A stretch of DNA of 64,000 nucleotides from Helopsaltes ochotensis (lineage: Eukaryota > Chordata > Aves > Passeriformes > Locustellidae), in the NCBI GenBank assembly GCA_013400155.1, contig VXBM01000537.1, positions 508,961 to 572,960 of the forward strand. The letters run 5' to 3'. The stretch's first letter is position 1, and every line of letters begins with the position of its first letter. The position numbers and the translations under genes are program-made. The notes below the pieces were generated by a model, which saw only the letters and a program-made list of their open reading frames with translations, had not been told where the DNA came from and ran no database searches. Below, one piece after another: positions 53,101-62,100 of the stretch.

Positions 53101-56100
53101 TAAAAGCTTCCCAGCGGGCGACCTTAATCGTGTCGGCATTGCATGGAGTTTTGCTCAAGGTTCTACATTCGATTCTTAATGGTTCTGCTAGAATATTTAA
53201 TTTCCCTCTTAATCCCTTCCATTTAACTAAATACCAAATTCTGGTGTAGGGCCTGATCAAATTAAACTCGATACAGAGGTCTAGGAAGCGGGTAGTCAGA
53301 TCTTGCTCCTCCTCTAAACACTTAGAGCAAAGTCCGACCGGTTTAAACCCTCGTTTACAATGGCTTATAAATATTTTGCTACAGAGCCAACACTCAAAGT
53401 AAATGTTTGGAAAACATGGACACTCCGTTTTTGTGCATCTCACTCGGCTTCCGCGTGACATTGTAGCGTCTCCTGGTGGCGGGGCTTTTAAATTCCCAGG
53501 TGAAGAAACTACGTTCTGCTCTGCGGTGCACACCTCCTTTCAGCAATCACGTACGCCTTGCTGTTCTACCTGTGTTTAGGAGAGTGAAAGAAACCCTTCC
53601 CTAATGTTAAAAAAATCCCTTCTGAGGTCTTTTTACTCTTTTCTCTTTCACAGGAGGGGAAGGAAAACAAAAGGGAAAAAACTTTTAAAGTGCTCCATAT
53701 GGTTCAATGAACCTCTTTATGCAGGCTTGGTTGCCAAATATGGCTGTAATTTGTTCATATTTTTATTTGTGGATGCCTCACAGAGAATCTATGAGTGAGA
53801 AACATCCTATCTGGTGTACCACGAATGAGAGTCTGATCCTTAATTGTTGGAAAATGAAAAAACTTCAATTCTGATGCTTTTTCTCTTTTTAAAACTTTTC
53901 GGTTCCAGGGGGTTACACCATACCTAGGGTTTCTATTAGCATTCAAATAATTTTCTACTACTAAGCGTATTCTTAGTTTGAGTTAGTCTGTGTGATTCAT
54001 GGTTCTGCATCAGGGTATGATTCTTATTTGATCTAATTTTAGCTGGAACCTGGGCTGTGGCCCTGGTACCCGAAAATGCCTTTTCTATGAGCAATTTAAG
54101 CTACAATGACTAGCGCATACTTGTATCACTTTGCTTGAATCTTTTTCAACTAGGTGATAAACGATTTGGTGTTTCCCTCCTTCCAGCACTCCTCATTGCT
54201 TATTTTACTTACCTTCCAGTATGTCACGTATTTTATTACCTCCTGCCTTGCTAACTCGTAAATTTAAAGGATTCCAGGTTCTGATCTACCAATGCCTGAA
54301 TCCTCCAGTGAGCCTGCCACTGTGGCTGTCTCAAAGTTTTCCTAGCATATTCCTTAGAAACTACCTCCCTCCCATCAGGCAATTTCCCTCTCCTGTCCAT
54401 CATTTTCCCTCCTTTCTCGTTAACCCTAGCTTCCTGTTTGAAATCCTCCTCATAAACTGCCACTCACTACTTCGATTGATTCCCTCCCAACCTCTAATAT
54501 TTTGTCGATTATCTCCTTATGAACCAGACTTTGCCCTTTCAGTCTTAAATCAGACCCCCTCTCCCTAAAATCTTCCAAACATGTATACCACACCATAAGC
54601 ATATCTAGAACTAGCAAAAATCACCCCTTTCTTTCCTTCTAATCTCTTCAATGCTCTCAAAACCTACATACAGCTCACAAGCTTGAGCAGACCATAAGCT
54701 TTCTAACCATTGGAAAAAAATCATTTCCTTCCTTTTCCATTCTTCCAATACCTTTTCTCACAAAATCCTTTGTCTGTGCAAGCCACAAAAAACCAATTCT
54801 GGCCTCACTACCTTTTGCATTCTCATCTACTTTGCAAGTCCTGACTTCCTCTTACCTTCTATCACACTTGCTAATCCACCTTAAAACATTTTTTCTTACT
54901 TAGCTTTCCATTTACCAAATCTAACCTTATCCTTGTTCGTAGTTCTATTGTCCAAAGAGAATTTGAGTGAGGGCTAGTGTGAATGTCTCTTATCACACTG
55001 TTGGGCAGGGCAGGCTCAACTCCCTTATAGGGATGACTGCTTTTGTTGGCCACAGTGGGGCTCAAACCCTGCACCATAGCGTCTTGGGAGCGGTGCCTTT
55101 CCTGCTGCACCACTAGGGCTGGAGATGAAGTAGAACTTACGGCAGTCTCCCTAAACGAGCGTATTCTGTTCCCCGTGACTCAGTCTTTTGGTGTTTCACT
55201 TACAAACAGCCAAGCTTTGGAAAAAAACTGACTCTTCTTTCCCTTTTGAGATGGGAGTGGACTTGTTCCTAAGCTCCATTTGATATTATTTTAGCTATGT
55301 GTTAGGTGTGGTTTATTTTAAATTTTCAGAAACTTCTTACTCTTGTTTCTTTTTTTCTCGAAAATTGTTACTCTCCTCTGTATTTGAGTCTCTTTTGTTG
55401 TTAACGTTCCCCCAGTATTTTACTAATATTTCTCTCAGGGTACTACTTCTTTTATTCCTTGTATTATGATATTCCTAAGATTTATCATATCCTGCTGTCC
55501 CTCTTTTTTTTTTTTCCTGAGCACTTCACCTAGGGGTTTGTTAAGGTCTTTTTACTTCTCCTGGGGGTCCCTGGGGATTTATATGTACCTAATCCCTTAT
55601 CCCGGCTTGTCTTATCATTTCCCTTTCCTCATGATTGAATAAGATCCCAAGAATTGCAGCCATATCCTCGAACGAGTATATGCTGATTCTTAAAAACTCA
55701 TTGAGTCATTCTGAGGTATCCCATGGATCTCCCCCAGTCCCCCTTCTCTCTATTTCCCTTTTTAGATACTCGAAAGGCCATACTATTTGATGGGACACTC
55801 ATATAGCTTAAGTTCCCTATTCCATTCGGTACTTCCCTTAAGGGGAAGCATACCGTGATAGCATTCCTCCTTACTCCCCTTTTTCTTCACTTATTCTGTG
55901 TAATCTCCTCTAAAGTTGCCTAACTGGTTAGATTGAGGTTTTTGTGGGGTGGGGAAAATTAGACGTGGACACTCTTTATCCTTATAATGGCATGTCTGGC
56001 TGAGGTCGTGGGGAGAGTAGTGAGACCTCGGCCGTGGGGGTTTTGGGGTTAGGAGACTTTTGGTCCGGGGGGGTGTGTGGGGCTTTTGGGATGGGTAGGT

Positions 56101-59100
56101 AGTTTTAAGGGGTCCTGTGTGTCTTTTGAAGCCATTGCTGGCCTCCTCGTTATTCTATGCACAAATTCTAAGGGCAGTTATTAGGTCTTTTCCTAGTAAA
56201 TTGAACTCCCCTCCTTCCACTAGGAGTATATTCCCAAGACAAATTCGAGTTTCCGATTCAATTGTTATGTTTTTTAATACGGGGGCTCTGAAGGGATCCC
56301 CTTCTTTGCCGATGATCAGTACTGTTTCCTTGCCCTTTTTGCACCCTGCTGGTAATTTTTGAACAAGGCTCCTCTCTGCCTCTGAGTCAATGAAGAAAAT
56401 TAATTCTTCTCTTTTTTGGGCCCACCCATAATTTTATCCAGGATTTTTCTACAACATTAGACTCCTGTGGAGGAAGTCTTTGATACCTTGTATCTCCTTG
56501 GAAGGTTTCTCTATCCCTTCTCCATTTTAAACAATTTCTCTTAAGATGCCCCTTTTTGTTGCAATAGTAACAGATACGTGTTTCCTTTTGTTTTCTCCCA
56601 CTCTTTTTAGGGGAATAGGGTTGTCGCGTATGGGTGTTATTTTTCTTACAGCAACAACCCTTCTGAACTGGAAAACGATACCTTTCCCAATTTGGGCGAT
56701 GAACCTTCCTCTGATAGAGTGACTTCTGGTTGCCACCACTTCCCCTGGGATAATTTATAGATTCCCTTGTTCTGTTTAGGGCTGTGGGAGGCTTTTTACT
56801 TTCCTCTGGGTGGAACCTGATATTAGCGAATTTCCACACCCTTGCATATCTATACTCTTCCCTGTCCCATAATTGTAAGTTGTCTACATATTCACATAAA
56901 GCCTCGCAGGCGGTTTTCTCAAAGGTACCAAATTGAGGCCAAATGATGTTCTTCTTTATCTCTTTTCCCACCCATTCCACTGCGCAGTACCAAATCATCT
57001 GCTTTTTGGATAATCTTTTGCTTGCAAGGCATTTCTCCCATGTTTCTAATAAGCGGCCTAAGGGACTATCTTCTGGAACCTCAGGCAATTCATCCTCGAT
57101 TTCAAAAGGTGGTTCCTCTAATTTTTCCTCCTGCATTATACTCTTTCCTAACCCCATTTTTCAAATCCTTACCTTTTTACGTGTATTTATAAATCTAGAT
57201 GGTGTAAGTACCTCTCTAAGTTTCAAAACTTCTACCAAAATACTCACCCAACCACCAGGGACCGTCTGAGGGGGCTTTCTTTTGGTAACTGGATCTCTCC
57301 GATGTCCTTTGGTGGATACCCACCCTGACTGAACCCCGTCTCTTACTAAAGGTTTACTAGTCCCTGAACCCAAGGGGACGTCTCCTTCCCTTTAGCCCTA
57401 ACCGTGACCACAATTAAAACTCCACGCGCTCTGGAGTTTTCCCACAATCACTTCCCGTTGGCCCGACCCTGCCCCTCGTGGGATCAGGGAACTGCGGTCC
57501 TTTGGTCCCACTCGCTTCGTGACAAGTCACGTCTCACACACACACACAAACGCTTGGTCACACTGCCCAACCACAGGATACTTACGGTGCCCTTTTTCTC
57601 CCGTGGATTCTTCGTGCACTCAGATTTTTATGAGCAAGCTCTTGCCGCGGCAACTGGAAGAGTCCCAGACTCTGGATTCTTCCTTGGGTTCCTGAGAGCC
57701 CTTTTCGCTAGCTAGCTTTTCTCCTTTTTGGTGGTGGTTTTTATCAAGATTCATTCATTGATCCCGATTGAACCACAGGAATCACCCTCATATTGTTTGG
57801 GCCGCTGAAATCAGTGGGGCGCCCCCCAAACAACGAGGGGATCCTGGCTCCGGTGTCGAGATCCCCGTACGGGCCACCAAGACTGTTATAAGCGAATCAG
57901 CCGAATAATTTATATAAAAAGCAATTTATTGATAACAATTGGAAAAACAACGATAAAGAACCACCACCAAACGAGCAAGGTACCGAGCTTGGGATTGGTG
58001 CCTGGTGAATGGGGAACAAACGGTCTCTCTGACAACATGCTCTCTCCCCATTCACGATTTTCTGTCCTCAGAGCTCGGGTTTTATACTTTTTATTTTCCC
58101 CCAGGCCTAGTGAGGTAATGCAGTTCTATTCAAATGTCCGGTATTGGGGGCTTCCTCCCTGATTCCATCTTCTTTTTTGTGCTCTGTGTTCCTTCCTGCT
58201 GAAGATGGTAATCATGATGAGATTCCGGGAAGGTCTTTTGAATTTCTTTCACTGGGTTGTGGTGCCACCGCCTTGACAGGATCAGGAGGGTGATGATGTC
58301 TCTTATCTGGATCCTTGAGGCATTGTTAGGGTCTGGGCGTAGTTGTCCAGCCTTGGGTCTTCAGATGGTAATGAGTGAGTTTCATTCTGTATGCTGGAAT
58401 TATCATGCCTGGACATGTTTAAATAAAGACTGGATGCGGCACACTGCCATAGTTTAGTTGATAAGGTGGTGGTGTTAGGTCACAGGCTGGACTTGATGAT
58501 CTCAAGGGTCTTTTCCAACCTAATTAATTATCTGATGCTGTGATTCAGTGAGCTGAATTGCTGCAAATACTGGGAGCGGAGTTAGAGCTGCCCTTTCCAG
58601 CGGTGTCAAGGTGTGAGCACAAAGCTGAATATCACAGGCAAGAGAGTCTCAACTTCAAAGTACGAAGGGAATTTCCTGTGAACATCATCAGAGCAGGATA
58701 ATGAGAAGTCAAATAAACCCTTAAAAATACCTTCCCCCACCCCTCCCTCCTTCCCATCTCTACCTCCTACCCCAGCAGTGCAAGGAGACAGGGAATGGGG
58801 GCTGTGCTCAGTTCATCACCCAGGGCTTCTCTCACTGCTCAGGGAGAGGAGTCATTCCCCTGCTGCACCACAGAGTCCCTCCCACGGGAGAGAGTTCTCC
58901 ATGAACTTCTCCAGCATGGCTCCATCTCACAGGCAGCAGCTCCCTGCAGATTGCTGCAATGTCAGTCCATCCCATGGCAACAGCATCCCTCAAACAGCTG
59001 CAGAGTGGGTCACTCTTCCATGGGTGCAGCTGTCCCAGGATAGGCTGCTCCAGCCTGGGATCGAGGCCCTCTTCCCACAGGAGTCCCACAGGCTCACAGG

Positions 59101-62100
59101 CTCCTCTCAGGTTCCCACCTGCTCTGGTGTGGGCTCATCCAGGGGCTGCGGGTGGATCTTTGCATCCCTGGGGACCTCCCTGAGCTGCAGGGGCACAGCT
59201 GCTTCACCATGGGCTGCACCAGGGACTGTAGGAGAATCTCAGCTCTGGTACCTGGAGCACCTCCTGCCCCTCCTCCTTCCCTGACCTTGGTGTGTGCAGG
59301 TTGTTCTCCTCACATGTTCCTGCCTCCTACTCTTCCCTGTCTGGAATTAAAAATGCACGACAAACTTTGCTTTAATTTCTTCTTAAATACGTTATCATGG
59401 AGTCATTACCACCATTTCTAATTAGCCCAGCCTTGGCCAGCAGCACCTCCATCTTTGGAGCCACCAGGGATTGGCTTTGCTGGATACAGAATAAGCTTCT
59501 GGCAGCTTCTCACAGAAGCCACCCCTGCAGGTCCACCCCCTGCTACCAAAACCATGTAATGCAAAAGCAATCCAACTCCAAATCATATTTGTAATGCATA
59601 TATTTGTGGTTTTACACACTATTTTGTAGAAATGCATGTCTTACAGAATCACTATTATTAAAAAAGGGGATTCTGATGTAGTGATGGGTGGAAGATGCAG
59701 CTTGACTAGATGATAATTGTAGGTTTCTTCCAACTGAATCATTCTTTACTCTGCTTTGCTCTACTGTACTCTACTGTACTGTATTCTACTCCACTCTAAT
59801 CTTCTTCAGTCCCCCTAGCTTCCTACCTGGAGTAAAATTATTCCAGATGATGATTAACCTGAATGACTATAAAAGTGAATAATAGGACTAAGAGGTTTTG
59901 TTTACATTTTGATAGTACCTATTGTTTTCAGCACAGTGAAATTCATTTCAGTGGTTGCAGGACTGGGACCAGTTCATAAAGGTGCAGTCTGATTCTTTAA
60001 CAGTAATTCTTTGCCTGTGCATTCACAGTCAGTAGCAGCAATAATCGGATGTAGTTTGTCCTGTTTGCCTCAACTTGTTACCAGTTGAGCAGAGTTGTCT
60101 GCTAAGCTCATTTGGTAGAACTCAGTGCTGAATGCTTCTGTTTAATGTACAGATAAAATGTGTTACTTACAGGTGACTAGGTATGCATGTTAGAGTGAAA
60201 ACACACACATTCTGTCCCCGTCCAGCATGCTTTCTTGGCTACAAGTGTGTATTCCTCATTACCTCATTTGCTTCTAATTTTTCTGTATGCTTATGTAATG
60301 TGAAAAGCCCATTGATAAGTAACCCCTGCAGAGCATATGGAGTGTGGCCAGTTAGTCAGCCAGGGCACACCTCCATCTCTGGTGCACATCCAGTAGATTT
60401 TATAACTGCCTGCCAGGACTTCTCGGTTGCATAGGAGGAGAGAGTACAAAAAGATTTGGGTAAGTACACTCAGCTCAGTAGAGAGACTTTGTAAACCGAA
60501 GGTTGCTTATGCAGTTTTTAAGTGATGGCAAAATACTGTATGGAAAAGGCAGATATATGAGTCTGTTGTTTAAATGGTTTAAAGATACCTGTTCTGAGCC
60601 TTGCTGAAATTACAAGTAACTATAATGATTTGGTTTCTTTTACTGTATTTCTTCATGACCTGGTGAATTTTAATAGCTAAAAAGCACAAACGACTGTTTA
60701 GACAGAATTTGCTATATAAAGTGCAGAAAAGTACAGATACTGTCTATGAAATAGAAAAGAGGATCCTCTAACTGTTTAAACTGTCTATTCCCAGCCCAGC
60801 GTCCTCCAAAGCACAGTTCACTGCTCCGGGAAGTGGCAGAGATAGATTATGTGCATGAAAAACACATGGTTGTAAAATCATGGAATATCCTGAATTAGGA
60901 AGGGACCAACAAGGATTATTGAGTCCAACTCCCGGCCCTGCACAGGACAGCCCCAGTAATTCCACCATGTGCCTGAGAGAATTGTCCAAGTGTTTATTGA
61001 ATTCTGTCAGGATTGGTGCTGTGACCACTGCCCTGGGGAGCCTTTTCCAGTGCCCAGCCACCCTCTGGGTAAAGATGGTTGTGCAAGTTTCTTGTTTCAA
61101 TGTGCTAAAACATATTTTAAAAAACAGTCTAGGAATACACATAGGACACTAATTTCAGGAGTTTTGGAGTCAGTTGAAGTAGATTAAGTCCCGTCCCAAA
61201 TAGATCTTACCTGTGCACATCTCTTTTGCTGTTCCAGTAAGGCCGATGTATTTCCAAAAGGGAAAAGTTTGACCTAAAAACAATTCAGTCATTAAAATGT
61301 TGTCCATGCCAAAAGTCTGAAAGCTTTGTCCTGGAAAAATGATGGATACAAGTCAGTTAGCACAGGGAGAACTGAGCTTTACCTGGTTTATATTTTTAAT
61401 TACCTAGTAATTGACTAAATTAAGGTCTTCACTTTGTTTTAAGTTGTGTGTATATCACTTGGACAGCATCTGCTATCTCCAGACTGACACTTGCCTTGTG
61501 TGTACAGGAGGAACATAAGCGTCACTTCACATTTAAGTGTTGTGAATCAGGGAGGTCATAAGATCTCTTGCTGTGTGCAAAGAGAAAAAAACTGTATCAA
61601 CTGAATATGCCATTTATGTCTTTTCAGGCTCTGAGGAGCTAGGAAGTGGAAGCTATGGGCATCGGTACATTACAGACACAGTGACTGGTGATGGTGATGG
61701 ATTTGATATTGATGATTCAGACTATGACATTTATATAGAAGAGGTAAATATCAAGATTTCTCTTTACCACTTCTGTTTTCTTTATTGTCTATATATTTTA
61801 AAGTGCGTTCCTGTCAGGAAGTTTAATATCTTAAGTGCTTAGATATAATGATGTGTGGTCACTTCTTTTTCTTCATTGAGGATGAGTTCTTTGCCTCAGA
61901 TCTGTATCCTGAAAGGTATTAATTTAATTTAATTTCTTTAATTAATTTAATTTAATTTAATTTAATTGATTTATTAATTTAATTTCCCCATAGCATTTTA
62001 GTTTTACTGAACTGGTGTTTCTTTGCTTCTTTTCAGCTCAGACCACTTCCTGCTATTAAAGGAGGCAACAGAAAATTTCTGGTTGAAACGAAGGTCACGC

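Larger units (their letters stand above)
51447..58375 (-). mobile_element. Defective endogenous retrovirus, tRNA-Ile primed, antisense
   Basis: A 6.9-kb provirus on the minus strand inside EGFLAM intron 6. Its 3' LTR is on the left (709 bp, TG...CA ends). The 5' LTR on the right has lost about 217 bp of its U3. The two LTRs differ at 14 of 492 aligned positions, mostly C/T or G/A, with no indels, so the insertion is fairly young. The polypurine tract and primer-binding site are in the right places. Gag, protease, RNase H and integrase pieces are present but broken, no reverse transcriptase is recognised, and the domain order is unusual. The gag type and tRNA-Ile primer suggest a class I (gammaretrovirus-like, ERV-I-related) lineage. 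It cannot encode a functional virus. Confidence 0.92.
44398..61627 (+). other. EGFLAM intron 6 (17.2 kb)
   Basis: The largest intron, and the one most loaded with mobile DNA. It holds a split CR1 (50680-51145 and 58385-58552), the minus-strand provirus 51447-58375, an ERVL-type LTR (58600-59595), a CR1 tail (59680-59745) and an antisense CR1 (60873-61105). The stretch 44398-50679 shows no recognised repeat or gene. It has paired CACATGTG palindromes at 49263 and 49276 and a duplicated 'cagtgagtacattttg' near 49728-49764. Confidence 0.85.

Noticed and set aside
54221..54568. 115-codon plus-strand proline/serine-rich frame
   Set aside because: It is the antisense shadow of the provirus RNase H/integrase region, which is A/G-rich on its coding strand.
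55049..55117. A functional tRNA gene
   Set aside because: A and B boxes are present but the acceptor stem does not pair and the T stem is weak.
58778..59284. 168-codon plus-strand frame with Ser/Pro/His-rich product
   Set aside because: It is produced by the repeated units of an avian LTR read in antisense.
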